A stretch of 64,000 nt of DNA, taken from Verrucomicrobiaceae bacterium. Lineage in GTDB: Bacteria; Verrucomicrobiota; Verrucomicrobiia; Verrucomicrobiales; Verrucomicrobiaceae. Both the position numbers and the translations under genes were made by a program. This document shows, piece by piece, positions 39,582 to 48,669 of this stretch. The notes below the pieces were generated by a model, which saw nothing but the letters and a program-made list of their open reading frames with translations, made no database searches and was not told the DNA's origin. Within the stretch, counting starts at the first letter, position 1. Each line of letters starts with the position of its first letter. Location of the stretch: contig JADJPM010000004.1 in assembly GCA_016713245.1 (NCBI GenBank), positions 1,550,001 through 1,614,000 on the forward strand, in the 5' to 3' direction.

Positions 39582-41525
39582 ATGCACTGGATCACCACCT
39601 TCCGCGCCAAGCTCATCCTCACCCTTTTCCCTGTGGTGGCCGTGGTGACGATGGTCACGCTGCTCATGGCCGAGCGGAAATTCAGCGGCACCTACCGGCG
39701 GCTTTTCGATGAGCAGTTCGAGGAGCAGGTGGGACTGCTCACCGCCGCCAAGAAAAAGCGCTTCGAGGCGCTCTCCACCATCCTGCAAACCATGGCCGCC
39801 CAACCCAAGGTGGTGGAGGCGATTCAGGGCAAGGACTTCAAGGAACTAGCCCAGCTCTTGCGGCCTCAGTTGGAGTCCCTGGCCGAGGAGCGGCTGCAGA
39901 TGGAGTTTCCCGTCCTACGGCAAGGGGAAGGCGGACGTGGGATGCTGGGCGGTTCCGGAAAGCTCTCCCCGCCGAATGATCGAGGCGGCGGGTTCAAAGG
40001 TCGCGAGCTGCGCTTTCCGGCCGGGCAGCGGCCTTATGTGGACTTCATTGATGCCAAAGGAAATTTCATGGGTGCCCCTCAACCGCGCACCTCGGCGGGT
40101 CTTGGCCTCCCGATGGCGACCGCCACCGAGTTCAAAGAGAATGGCGAGGTGCGGCGAAAAGGCGGCAAGCTCCCCTGGCTCGGTGATCGCAAGCTGGAGG
40201 AGGTGCTCAAAGAGCAGGAGGTGGGTTACCTCCACGTCGAGCTGGAGGACCGCCAGGACGGACGGCCCACCGAGCAGGTGCGGGAGGTTTTCATCACCCC
40301 GCTGCGAGATCCGAAGGATCAGAAATTTGTCGGAGCCTTTGTCTTCGGGCTTCCGCTGACCTCCGTCACCGAGCGAGCGCTCTACGAGCAGACGAAGCGC
40401 AGCGAGCATGGCGAAATCATGAGCGGTATCTGGGTGGAGGACCAGCTCGTCACCTCCACCATCCCTCAGGGAAAACGCGAGGAGGTGACCACGCTCATGC
40501 AGGACGTCTTCAAAGACGGCCACAAAACCCAGCGTGAACTCATGGTGATGATCGAAGGCGTGCGCCATCAGGTCTTTTATCGGGTGCTGAATCCCGGCTC
40601 GCCTTTCCCTCTGGCGGCCCAGGTGAATCTTTACTCGCTCGCCGCACTCGATGCGGAGATCGGCGAACTGCGGCGCAATGTCGTCGGCCTCGGCATCCTC
40701 GCCCTCGCCGCGGCTCTACTCGTCGTGTTGTTTATCTCACGCACGCTCTCCGGCCCCGTGAGTGAACTCTCCGCCGCCACCAAGCAGATCGAGCAGGGAA
40801 ACTTTGCCGTGCGGGTGCCCGTGCGGCAGCGGGATGAACTGGGAGCGCTCGCCGCCTCGTTCAATCAAATGGCCGCCGGTCTCGCCCTCCAGGATAAATA
40901 CCGCAGCGTGCTCAATGCCGTCGCCGACCGCACGGTGGCGCAGCAGCTCATCGAGCAGACGGGCCGCCTCGGCGGGGAACTTCGGCATGTGAGCATGCTC
41001 TTCTGCGACATCCGCGGCTTCACCTCCATCACCGAGGGCATGCCACCGGGCGAAGTCATCGACATGCTCAACGAGCACATGACCGCTCTCACCGAGCTCG
41101 CCTACGAGCACGGCGGCATCGTCGATAAATTCGTCGGCGATCTCATCATGGTGCTTTTTGGTGCCCCGCGCAGCACCGGCTCCGATGGCCTCCAGGCCGT
41201 GCAATGCGCCCAGGCCATGCTCCAGCGTCGCCGCGAGCTGAATCAAACCTCCAAGCACTCCCTCGAAATGGGCATCGGCATCGCCACTGGCAGCGTCGTG
41301 GCCGGTTGCATGGGCAGTGATCAACGCCTCAGCTACACCGTCATCGGTCATCGCGTGAATCTTGCCTCCCGCCTGTGCAGCATCGCCCTCGCCGGTGAGA
41401 TCGTCATGGACGACGAAACCTACGCCGAAGGCCGCACCATCGTCCACGCCGAGCCGATGCCGCCGATGCAGCTCAAAGGCATCTCCGAGCCGGTGCGCCC
41501 GTGGCGGGTGGCTTCGGTGGTTTGA
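39582..41525 (+). CDS. membrane-bound class III adenylate/guanylate cyclase
   Basis: The 647-residue protein has an N-terminal membrane helix (AKLILTLFPVVAVVTMVTLL), an extracytoplasmic region of about 340 residues and a second helix. A HAMP-like segment (SGPVSELSAATKQIEQGNF) leads into a class III nucleotidyl cyclase domain. The two metal-binding Asp are present in FCDIRGFTSI (D476) and KFVGDLIMVLF (D520), and YTVIGHRVNLASRL follows. It should make cyclic AMP or GMP in response to an outside signal. ATG 39582 is used; upstream in-frame sequence is not membrane-like. It is divergent from glnA. Confidence 0.9.
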   Translation: MHWITTFRAKLILTLFPVVAVVTMVTLLMAERKFSGTYRRLFDEQFEEQVGLLTAAKKKRFEALSTILQTMAAQPKVVEAIQGKDFKELAQLLRPQLESLAEERLQMEFPVLRQGEGGRGMLGGSGKLSPPNDRGGGFKGRELRFPAGQRPYVDFIDAKGNFMGAPQPRTSAGLGLPMATATEFKENGEVRRKGGKLPWLGDRKLEEVLKEQEVGYLHVELEDRQDGRPTEQVREVFITPLRDPKDQKFVGAFVFGLPLTSVTERALYEQTKRSEHGEIMSGIWVEDQLVTSTIPQGKREEVTTLMQDVFKDGHKTQRELMVMIEGVRHQVFYRVLNPGSPFPLAAQVNLYSLAALDAEIGELRRNVVGLGILALAAALLVVLFISRTLSGPVSELSAATKQIEQGNFAVRVPVRQRDELGALAASFNQMAAGLALQDKYRSVLNAVADRTVAQQLIEQTGRLGGELRHVSMLFCDIRGFTSITEGMPPGEVIDMLNEHMTALTELAYEHGGIVDKFVGDLIMVLFGAPRSTGSDGLQAVQCAQAMLQRRRELNQTSKHSLEMGIGIATGSVVAGCMGSDQRLSYTVIGHRVNLASRLCSIALAGEIVMDDETYAEGRTIVHAEPMPPMQLKGISEPVRPWRVASVV

Positions 41526-41578
41526 CCGAGATGGAGAAATGCTTGGCCTTCGCGGCGAATTGCGCTGAAATGCGCGGC

Positions 41579-43459
41579 ATGAGCGAGCTTGCCAATCCTG
41601 CCAGTGTCTTCGCGCCGGTGGCGCGGAAGGTGCAAGGGCGTGTGATGATGCGGCGGTGGTTGTCGTGGCTGCAGCACACGGTGTGGCCGGTGAGCATTGT
41701 GCTGACGTTGATGATGCTGTGGGCCATTCGCGGCGGCCTGAGCATCGTGGCGGCGCTTTGGATGACTTGGGCGCTGTGGAAGGTCGGCGGGTTGGTGGTG
41801 GCGTGGCTGCGGAGGCCGGGGGCGTTCAGTGCGCTGGCGCTGTGGGATTCGGCAGCGGGACGTCGCGAGGCGTTTGCGAGTGCATGGTGGTTTGAAGATC
41901 GCAACGAGGCTTCGGAATCGGCGAGAAGGCATGTGGAGGCGCAAAAGGCGGTGTTGGAACCGGCGATGGGTCGCTTGAAGCAGGATCTGCCGCTGCGTCC
42001 GGGGCGTGCTTTGCTGGTGCCGCTGGGGCTGGTGATGCTGGGCAGCCTCATCAGTGCGGTGCGCACGCCGAAGGAGGAGGTCTTGATTCTCGATGAGGCC
42101 ATGGCGGCAAAGGCGGCGGAAGCGGCGAAGGAGATGTCGAAGCTGGATGTGGAGAAAAAGAAGCTCAAAGGCCTCAACGCGGAGGAGCAGAAGCAGATCG
42201 AGGATTTGAAGGCGAAGCTCGATCAAACGGCGGCGGAGCTGGCGGATGCGGCGGGCAAGGATGCGAAGCAGGTGTTGGCCGAGTTGGAGCGCCGCGCTCG
42301 TGATGCCGAAAAGCTGGCCGAGGATCTGGCGAAGGGAAAAGACGATTGGGCCAGCGATAAACTCGTCGAAGAGCTTCGCCAGCATGCGGATACGGCAGAT
42401 CTCGGCGATGCCGTGGCCGCGAAGAATTCTCCTGCGGCGGCGAAAGCGGCGGAAAAGCTGGGCCAGGAACTCAAAAGCCCGCAGCTGGCGGCCGAGACGA
42501 AACAACGCCTGGGCAGCACGCTCAAAGAGGTGGAAGAGAAAGCCGAAGAGGCGGATCGCAAACGCATGGTGGGCCAGCATGTGCTCGGGGCAGGGGACCA
42601 GATGCAACAAGGCGATGCGAAGGCCGCCGGAGCTGAATTTGAAAAGCTCGCCGAAAAGATGCGGGACATGGCTTTGCGTGAGGAAGCCCAAAAACAGCTT
42701 CAACAGCTCGCCGAGCAGCTCCGTCAGGCGGGCAGCGGCATCACGGGTGAGAACCAAACCGGTGCGATGCAGCAGCTCGGGCAAAACGGTCAACAAGGGC
42801 AGGGCGAGCAAGGCCAGCAAAATGCCCCGCAGGTAGGTCAGCAGCAAGGTGGGCAGCAACAGCAGCAGATGCTCGCGCCTCCAGGCATCGGTCAGCAGCA
42901 ACAGCAGAATCAGATGCAGCAGCCGCCGCAGGGCGGGCAGGGACAGGGCCAGCAGCAACAACAGCAGATGATGATGGGGCAGCCGGGGCAGCAGCAAGGT
43001 CAGCCAGGGCAGGGACAGCAGCCCGGCCAGCCAATGCTCATCGCACCGGTGCCAGGACAGCCTCCGCCGGATGCTTCCAAGGATAAAATGGTCATCGTGC
43101 CCGGCGAGGCACCGGATGATCCGAATCAGCCCGGCATTATCACGCCAGCTCCGGCCAGCGGTGAAAAACCCGGCGTGGGCAAAGCGGATCTGAACAACAC
43201 GCCCACTTCAAAACAAGAAACCGCGAACAGCGATGTGGTGCAGGCTCAGCAGAATGCCGAAGGGCAGTCCACCATGCGCAGTGTGGAAGGTGGTGCCCGC
43301 AAGGAGCAATCCACCCGCTCCGCCACGCAGACCACGCTGGAGGCGATTCAAGCGGAAGAAGCCGCTCTCGATGAAGCGGCGTTACCTCCGGCGCGTCGCG
43401 AGCAGGTGCGTCGCTACTTCAATGAGCTACGGAAGCGCTTTGAGCCAGCGGCGAAGTGA
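41579..43459 (+). CDS. membrane protein with coiled coil and Gln/Gly/Pro-rich tail
   Basis: This 626-residue protein has two hydrophobic spans near the N-terminus (about residues 34-70), a third (about 140-160), then a long Lys/Glu/Ala-rich coiled coil (about 170-390). A low-complexity Gln/Gly/Pro-rich stretch follows (about 400-490). The charged C-terminus ends RREQVRRYFNELRKRFEP. The same ending and layout occur in large envelope proteins encoded near MoxR/vWA (Bat-like) clusters, but no such genes are adjacent, so I give no function. Start choices are 41579 or 41570. Confidence 0.65.
   Translation: MSELANPASVFAPVARKVQGRVMMRRWLSWLQHTVWPVSIVLTLMMLWAIRGGLSIVAALWMTWALWKVGGLVVAWLRRPGAFSALALWDSAAGRREAFASAWWFEDRNEASESARRHVEAQKAVLEPAMGRLKQDLPLRPGRALLVPLGLVMLGSLISAVRTPKEEVLILDEAMAAKAAEAAKEMSKLDVEKKKLKGLNAEEQKQIEDLKAKLDQTAAELADAAGKDAKQVLAELERRARDAEKLAEDLAKGKDDWASDKLVEELRQHADTADLGDAVAAKNSPAAAKAAEKLGQELKSPQLAAETKQRLGSTLKEVEEKAEEADRKRMVGQHVLGAGDQMQQGDAKAAGAEFEKLAEKMRDMALREEAQKQLQQLAEQLRQAGSGITGENQTGAMQQLGQNGQQGQGEQGQQNAPQVGQQQGGQQQQQMLAPPGIGQQQQQNQMQQPPQGGQGQGQQQQQQMMMGQPGQQQGQPGQGQQPGQPMLIAPVPGQPPPDASKDKMVIVPGEAPDDPNQPGIITPAPASGEKPGVGKADLNNTPTSKQETANSDVVQAQQNAEGQSTMRSVEGGARKEQSTRSATQTTLEAIQAEEAALDEAALPPARREQVRRYFNELRKRFEPAAK
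42770..43060 (+). repeat. CAG-rich low-complexity coding stretch
   Basis: Runs of CAGCAG/CAACAG codons interspersed with GGC, CCG and CAGGGCCAG encode the poly-Gln/Gly/Pro segment of the 41579-43459 gene. The codons are mixed (CAG and CAA) and the unit is irregular, so this is low-complexity sequence rather than a pure microsatellite. Confidence 0.8.
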
Positions 43460-43490
43460 ACGTCGAACCAGCGGTGGCCGGTCAGGCGAA

Positions 43491-43612
43491 GCAAAGTGGC
43501 CATCTCGCTCCGCGAGATGAGCTGGACGCTCGGCAGGAGTGACGGCTCACGATTCACGGGCATCTTACCTTTCGGCGAAAGCGCTTTGCTCATCTCGCGG
43601 AGCGAGATAGCT
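43491..43612. repeat. REP-like palindromic doublet (family 2)
   Basis: Two inverted arms match over 21 bases (CATCTCGCTCCGCGAGATGA and GC at 43501-43522; complement at 43588-43608). Each arm contains a small palindrome (ATCTCGC/GCGAGAT). Short GCAAAG/CTTTGC motifs extend the symmetry. It fills the 200-base space between the convergent genes at 43459 and 43662. Confidence 0.75.
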
Positions 43613-43661
43613 ACCGTGCTGGCGCTTTATTCGGATGCTTAAGATGGACTGAAATACGTCC

Positions 43662-44252
43662 TCAGCCTCTCGCCCGCTCCAGCAGGATCATCATGAGGTA
43701 GGACATCATGAGGGCGGCTTGCTCGCCTTCATCGGCGGGGGCGAGCTGCTCGATGGTGAAGCGGCGTTCGAGGAAGGAGGCTTGCTTCGTCAATCGCATC
43801 ACCGGGGTGCCATCGGCACGCGTAGCGAGGTATTTGGGATGGATGAAGTAGCCGGTGAACATGCCGACGATGGGAATCTCGCCGAGGAATGAATCGAGGA
43901 TCTTCGCCATCGGATTTTCCTCGCGGATGGTGAAGGCGGCGGGGCCACCGTTGGGCGGAAAGATCTCGTAATGGGCCCGCCAGATGGATTTCATGCCACG
44001 GCGGCCCACGGAGCCGAGCACATTGCCTTGGGCATCTTTGAAGGTGTACTTAGCGGACCAGTCGATGATGCGGTCCGCCTCGATCGTGGCGACCTGCTGG
44101 GACTGGCTGGAGTCACGGAAGAGCTCGATCTTCTCGCGGAGGCGGAAGAGTTTTTGCTTCACATAGCAGACCGGACCTCCGGCCGCGTCGTTGACGAAGA
44201 TCTGCGGACTGAGAGCGAAGAACTTGAAGGAGAGAGTAAGGGGGAAATTCAT
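43662..44252 (-). CDS. LURP-one-related family protein
   Basis: This 196-residue protein matches the LURP-one-related/Tubby-like beta-barrel family: an N-terminal SFKFFALSPQIFVND, then CYVKQKLFRLREKI, a series of short strands (YTFKDAQGNVLGSVGRRGM, HYEIF) and a central hydrophobic helix. Family members are scramblase-like, but bacterial functions are not established. ATG 44252 is used; the longer frame to 44423 overlaps the end of tatC. It follows tatC on the same strand. Confidence 0.75.
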   Translation of the reverse strand: MNFPLTLSFKFFALSPQIFVNDAAGGPVCYVKQKLFRLREKIELFRDSSQSQQVATIEADRIIDWSAKYTFKDAQGNVLGSVGRRGMKSIWRAHYEIFPPNGGPAAFTIREENPMAKILDSFLGEIPIVGMFTGYFIHPKYLATRADGTPVMRLTKQASFLERRFTIEQLAPADEGEQAALMMSYLMMILLERARG

Positions 44253-44304
44253 GCGGGGGCGGAAATCTGGCACGGCGGGGAGCGGTGACAAGCTCCCGCA
44301 TGCA

Positions 44305-45470
44305 TCACTTCTCGCCGCGTGAACGTTCCTCATCCTCGCGGGCGAGGTCTTCGGTGGTTTTTTCGCGATCCGGGGCCGGAGGCTCGTCGTCGGGCATGAC
44401 GGAGCTTTGGTCCTCACCGGCATCGAGATGGTCGTAATCGACGGCGGCGGGTTCCGTGGTGCCGGTGGCGGGTTTTTCGACCTCGGGCGGAGGTGCGGAA
44501 GGCGTGGCGGCAGGCTTTTGATACTCGTCCTTCAAGTCTTCGTCCTCGTCTCCCGCGGTGGACCATGGGTTGTAGCTGTCGTTGTCCCAATCGTCGCTAT
44601 TGGCCTTTTCGAGCTCTTTCTCATCTTTTTCGAGCTGGGCGTAGTATTCGGGGTATTCCGCCTTGTCCTTCTTTTCCATGCGCCATGCCAGAACAACGCA
44701 GATGCCATAGAGGACATAGAGCGGGCCGCTCATGAGCATGAGCGTGAGCACATCCGGCGTGGGCGTGATGATGGCCGCGAAGAGCGTGATGGCCACCAGC
44801 GCATGGCGCCAGGTGTTCTTCATGATGGTGAAATTCAAAATATCGAGCTTCACGAGGGCCATGACGATCACCGGCAGCTCGAAAGCGATACCAAACACGA
44901 GCACGAAGCGAGTGGAGAACGTGACGTAATTCGAAAGCGTCCAATCCTGACGTGAGCCGACGGATTTGGCAAATTCGTCAAAGAAGGCGAGGGCGCGGGG
45001 AGCACACTCCAGTAGGCAAAAGCGGCTCCGGTGAGGAAGAGACCGGTGCCGATGCCGATGGCTGGCCACAGGAGCTTTTTCTCCGTGTCTTTCAGGCCGG
45101 GAAGGATGAACTGGAGCAGGAAGATAAGCAGCAGGGGGAAGGAGATGATGACGGCGGCAATCAGTGAGACATTGATCGCCATCATGAAGGGGCCAGCGAC
45201 GTCGATATTTTGCAAAAGCTGGCTTGCTCCCGCCTCGTCCTTGGCGAGGCCCGCAAAAATGATCGGCATCTGAATCGCTCGAAACAGCTCCTGGTAGAAG
45301 AAGAAGGTGCCGAAGGTCGCGATGAGCAGGGTCAGCGCGATCCGCACAAACATCGTGCGCAGGTCTTCGAGATGCTCGATGAAGGGCTTCTCGGCATCGC
45401 CTTCGCCGCTGAGGTTCAGCGCGACCTTGTCACGAACGGAAAAGACTTTTTTGAGGATACCTTGCCACAT
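44305..45470 (-). CDS. tatC: Tat translocase subunit TatC, frame broken once
   Basis: TatC is the core membrane receptor for twin-arginine signal peptides. The first frame gives FIEHLEDLR (the conserved N-terminal motif), several transmembrane helices and FAYWSVLP. The next expected residues, RALAFFDEFA, occur only in another frame, which then supplies FELPVIVMALV, ITPTPDVLT and the last helices. A single missing C in the run at 44997-45000 explains the break. A long acidic C-terminal tail of about 110 residues (rich in Asp/Glu/Pro) follows the last helix. The window encodes a Tat substrate (2928-3806), so TatC should be functional; sequencing error is the likely cause. Confidence 0.88.
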
Positions 45471-45510
45471 GGGGGAGAAATTGGGGACGGAGAGCTAGCG
45501 ATGAATCGAA

Positions 45511-46125
45511 TCAAAGCAAACCCTTGGCCGCCATCCGCGCGAAAAGCGCCAATGACAGGGCGTTGGTGATCTCGTTTTCCGCGATCATCCCCCGCAGCTC
45601 TCCTGCACTGGCGAAACGCACGGCGCTGATGTGCTCGCTGCCTTCCGGTTCCGGCTGGCTCACGACGCACACGGGTTCCGCGTGGAATAGGTAAACGCAC
45701 TCATCGGTGAAACCTTGCGAAGGGAAAAACCAGCCCATCGGGGTGAGTTGGCCGTTTTCAGGATCGAGGGCCAGCCCGGCCTCCTCGCGCATTTCATTCA
45801 AAGCGGTGGCGGCGATGCTCTCGCAGGTCGTTTCGGTATCGATCTGGCCGGCGGGGAACTCCCACATCGTCTGCCGCACCGGCAGCCGCTCCTGGGAAAT
45901 GAGCACGAAACGCCCATCCGCCAGCCTCGGGGCGATGGCGACGGCCGCTTTTCGCCCGACGACCATCCATGGCTGAGGCTTTTCGCGGCGTCCGGGTGTG
46001 AGGTAGCGGTTCAAATCGACGCTGACGTGCGGGTTCTCGAACTTCCGCTCGCTGCTGACGATCTCCCAGCCGGGTTCGGAGCCGGGTTGGAAGAGGGGGA
46101 AGGGGAGGGCAGGGGTGGCGGGCAT
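45511..46125 (-). CDS. NUDIX hydrolase (ADP-ribose pyrophosphatase-like)
   Basis: The 204-residue protein has the layout of ADP-sugar pyrophosphatases: N-terminal strands (WEIVSSERKFENPHVSVDLN), then EFPAGQIDTETTCESI leading into the NUDIX helix ALNEMREEAGL. The box differs from the consensus GX5EX7REUXEEXGU: the loop after the Gly is longer and the first Arg of REUXEE is Asn. The catalytic EE pair is present. Substrate is probably a nucleoside diphosphate sugar, but this is inferred from the family. ATG 46125 is chosen; the longer frame runs into the divergent gene. tatC lies 40 bases downstream. Confidence 0.85.
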   Translation of the reverse strand: MPATPALPFPLFQPGSEPGWEIVSSERKFENPHVSVDLNRYLTPGRREKPQPWMVVGRKAAVAIAPRLADGRFVLISQERLPVRQTMWEFPAGQIDTETTCESIAATALNEMREEAGLALDPENGQLTPMGWFFPSQGFTDECVYLFHAEPVCVVSQPEPEGSEHISAVRFASAGELRGMIAENEITNALSLALFARMAAKGLL

Positions 46126-46249
46126 GCGTTGTCTCGATAGCGGAGCTGGGAAGATCGGCAAGGTGATGTCTCTAACGGCACTTCGAGCTTGACCCATCGC
46201 TTGGAAAGGGCTGCTTTGAGCGTTCGTTTTGAGCCAACCACTTTTTTCC

Positions 46250-48625
46250 ATGAAGCCGACCGCACGTCTTGCCTGTCCCCTCGCACTCTTCCTCGCCTTT
46301 TCGTCTGTGAAAGGTCAGCTCGCGGAGGAGTATCATACCTGGACAAATACCTCCGGCAGAACGGTGGAGGCCACTTTGATCTCGGTGGATGCCGTGGCGA
46401 AGACGCTCAAAATTAAGACGAAGGACGGCCGCGAGTTTGATGTGGGCATCAGCACCCTCAGCGCGGCGGATTTTGAATACGCCAAGACCCGCTACGCCGC
46501 GATGAAGGCTGCGCCACCCGCTGCCGCTCCTGTCGCGATGCCCGCCGCAGCACCGGCAACTCCAGCTGCCCCGGCCACGGCTGCCACGCCCACCACTCCC
46601 GCACCTGCGGCACCGAAGGGCAAAGCCGCCCCCGCCGCTCCGAAGAAGCCCGCGCCGCCGCGTCCAGCCTTTGTGATCAATCCCATCGCCAAGTTCAAAG
46701 CTCCGGCGGCGAATGATTACCTCAGCGGTATTCAGAAGGTGCGCCCCCGATTGATCCAAAACGCCGCGGGCTGGGCCGCGATCAAAGGTCAGATCGCTGC
46801 TGATCCCGCGCTCACGAAGCTGCTGGATGTGCTGAAGGCCTCCGGTGAGGAGTTACTCAAAGACCCCGAACTCAATCGCATCAACGGCGAAATCCGCGGC
46901 ACCGTGAGCGAGGGCTCTCGTGCCATTTATCGCATGGGCCTTCTCGCTGCGCTGCATTATGGCGATGGGGATTTGAAGTGGAAGGACCGCGCCGTGCGGG
47001 AATTGCTGCTGCTGTGTGACAAGACGAACTTCCGTGACTGGCACCCCGTGGAGGCGCAGGCCGTTGCGGACATGGTCATCGCGGTGACGCTGGGCTACGA
47101 CTGGTTCCGCGATGGATTGACGGCCCCGCAGGCCACGGAAATCCGCACCTTCTTGGAGCAGAAGGGCGTCGATGCCCTCATCGCGCATCTGAACGAGGAG
47201 CCGCCGCCGCCCACCGCCTTTGGCACCGCTCCCGGAGCCAGCGAGACCGCCAAGAAGAAAGCCGATCCGAAGAAGGCAAAAGGCAAGCCGGACAAGGCCG
47301 AGGAAGCTCCCGTGAACTCCGAGCAAATGGCCATCGCCTCCGCCTTGCTCCTCACCGCGATTGGTTTTGCCGATGAAGCGCCGGACATGGCCAAGAAGTG
47401 CGCCAATGAAGGAGCCAAGTTCTTTGGTGAAGGCATCCAGCGTTTTGCCCCAGGCGGTGTCTGGCCGGAAGGCATGGCGGCAGGAGATGCCGTGATGGAT
47501 TACGCCTCGATGGTCATCCAGTCTCTGCGCAGTGCGTCGGGTAAAGATCTTGGTTTGAGCGTGCTGGAAGGCATTCCGCAGTTCGGGGTGGCCCGCCTCC
47601 ACCTCTACGGTCCGACCGGCAAGCCCTTCAACTACGGCGATAGCGCTGAAAATGCCGGTTCACGTCCGTGGGTGGCCACTTGGCTCTGTGGTCTGCATGG
47701 CAACCCCGGCATCCCTGCCGTGGCTGCGGGTGCCAAGATGCCGGTGGCTTCGTCTTACTTCGGCCAGACCGGTCACTTCATGTATTACAATCCGCACGCT
47801 GCCGGAGATGGCACGCCAGACGCCATGGAGTTCGCCATGCCGGGCGGCATTGCGGCGGCGGTCCGCAGCGGCTGGGCGAAGGATGCCCTCTATGTGGCCG
47901 TCAAAGGCGGCGATAACCGCGATCTCCATGGCCAGCTCGACATTGGCAGCTTCGTCCTCGAAGCGGGCGGCGTCCGCTGGGGCCTCGAACTGGGTGCGGA
48001 GAGTGATCGTGCGCCCGGCTTTGAAGTGAAACCCGGCGCGGATCGCACCAAGCGTTACGAACTCTTTGTCGAAGGCACCGCCGGACAGAACACAATCAGC
48101 TTTGGCGACAACCAGGAGATGGATGCTCGTGCAGGCGTGCTGCTCGGCCAGTCCACGCCGGAGCAGGGCCTGGCTGTCGTCGATATGACCAAGGCTTACG
48201 ACAAGGTGGCCAAGGATGTGCATCGTGGCGTCATGGTGATGCGTGGCACCGCGCCTTATCTCGTCATCCAGGATGATCTGAGCGTGAAGAATTCCAAAAA
48301 CCTCGTCTGGAGCATGATGACGAAGGCTGAAATCGCCCCGGATGGAGCCAGTGCGGTGCTCACCCTCGGTGGCAAAAAACTCCTCGCCACCATCGTCTCT
48401 CCCAAAGGAGCCACCTTCAGCGCAGGTGATCCTCCCGAACCGGCCAATGAGCAGATGCGCACCGTCGGCAAAGACAAGGACGGCAAGGGGGAGGGGGTAA
48501 AAATCCTCCAGGCCACGGTTCCCGATGCCAAAGGAGAAGTCAGCCTGTGCATCACCTTCACCACCGCTGAGGCCGCTCCGGCTCACACCCACACGCCCAT
48601 CGCGGCCTGGGTGAAGAAGAAGTAA
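46250..48625 (+). CDS. secreted heparinase II/III-like protein with SHD1 domain
   Basis: The 791-residue protein has a signal peptide (MKPTARLACPLALFLAFSS). An SHD1 (SLA1-homology) domain, common in Planctomycetes/Verrucomicrobia, follows with YHTWTNTSGRTVEATLIS and ISTLSAADFEYAK. After an Ala/Pro-rich linker (about 85-140), a helical domain begins (RPRLIQNAAGWAAIKGQI) and leads into an alpha/alpha toroid-like region with LLLCDKTNFRDWHPVEAQ. The C-terminal beta-rich half resembles the heparinase II/III fold. An acidic-polysaccharide lyase activity is plausible, but I cannot confirm catalytic residues. It is divergent from the NUDIX gene. Confidence 0.7.
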   Translation: MKPTARLACPLALFLAFSSVKGQLAEEYHTWTNTSGRTVEATLISVDAVAKTLKIKTKDGREFDVGISTLSAADFEYAKTRYAAMKAAPPAAAPVAMPAAAPATPAAPATAATPTTPAPAAPKGKAAPAAPKKPAPPRPAFVINPIAKFKAPAANDYLSGIQKVRPRLIQNAAGWAAIKGQIAADPALTKLLDVLKASGEELLKDPELNRINGEIRGTVSEGSRAIYRMGLLAALHYGDGDLKWKDRAVRELLLLCDKTNFRDWHPVEAQAVADMVIAVTLGYDWFRDGLTAPQATEIRTFLEQKGVDALIAHLNEEPPPPTAFGTAPGASETAKKKADPKKAKGKPDKAEEAPVNSEQMAIASALLLTAIGFADEAPDMAKKCANEGAKFFGEGIQRFAPGGVWPEGMAAGDAVMDYASMVIQSLRSASGKDLGLSVLEGIPQFGVARLHLYGPTGKPFNYGDSAENAGSRPWVATWLCGLHGNPGIPAVAAGAKMPVASSYFGQTGHFMYYNPHAAGDGTPDAMEFAMPGGIAAAVRSGWAKDALYVAVKGGDNRDLHGQLDIGSFVLEAGGVRWGLELGAESDRAPGFEVKPGADRTKRYELFVEGTAGQNTISFGDNQEMDARAGVLLGQSTPEQGLAVVDMTKAYDKVAKDVHRGVMVMRGTAPYLVIQDDLSVKNSKNLVWSMMTKAEIAPDGASAVLTLGGKKLLATIVSPKGATFSAGDPPEPANEQMRTVGKDKDGKGEGVKILQATVPDAKGEVSLCITFTTAEAAPAHTHTPIAAWVKKK

Positions 48626-48669
48626 GGCGGCTGCATGCTCGGGGGCTTCGAGAGCGTAGGTTTCACTGC

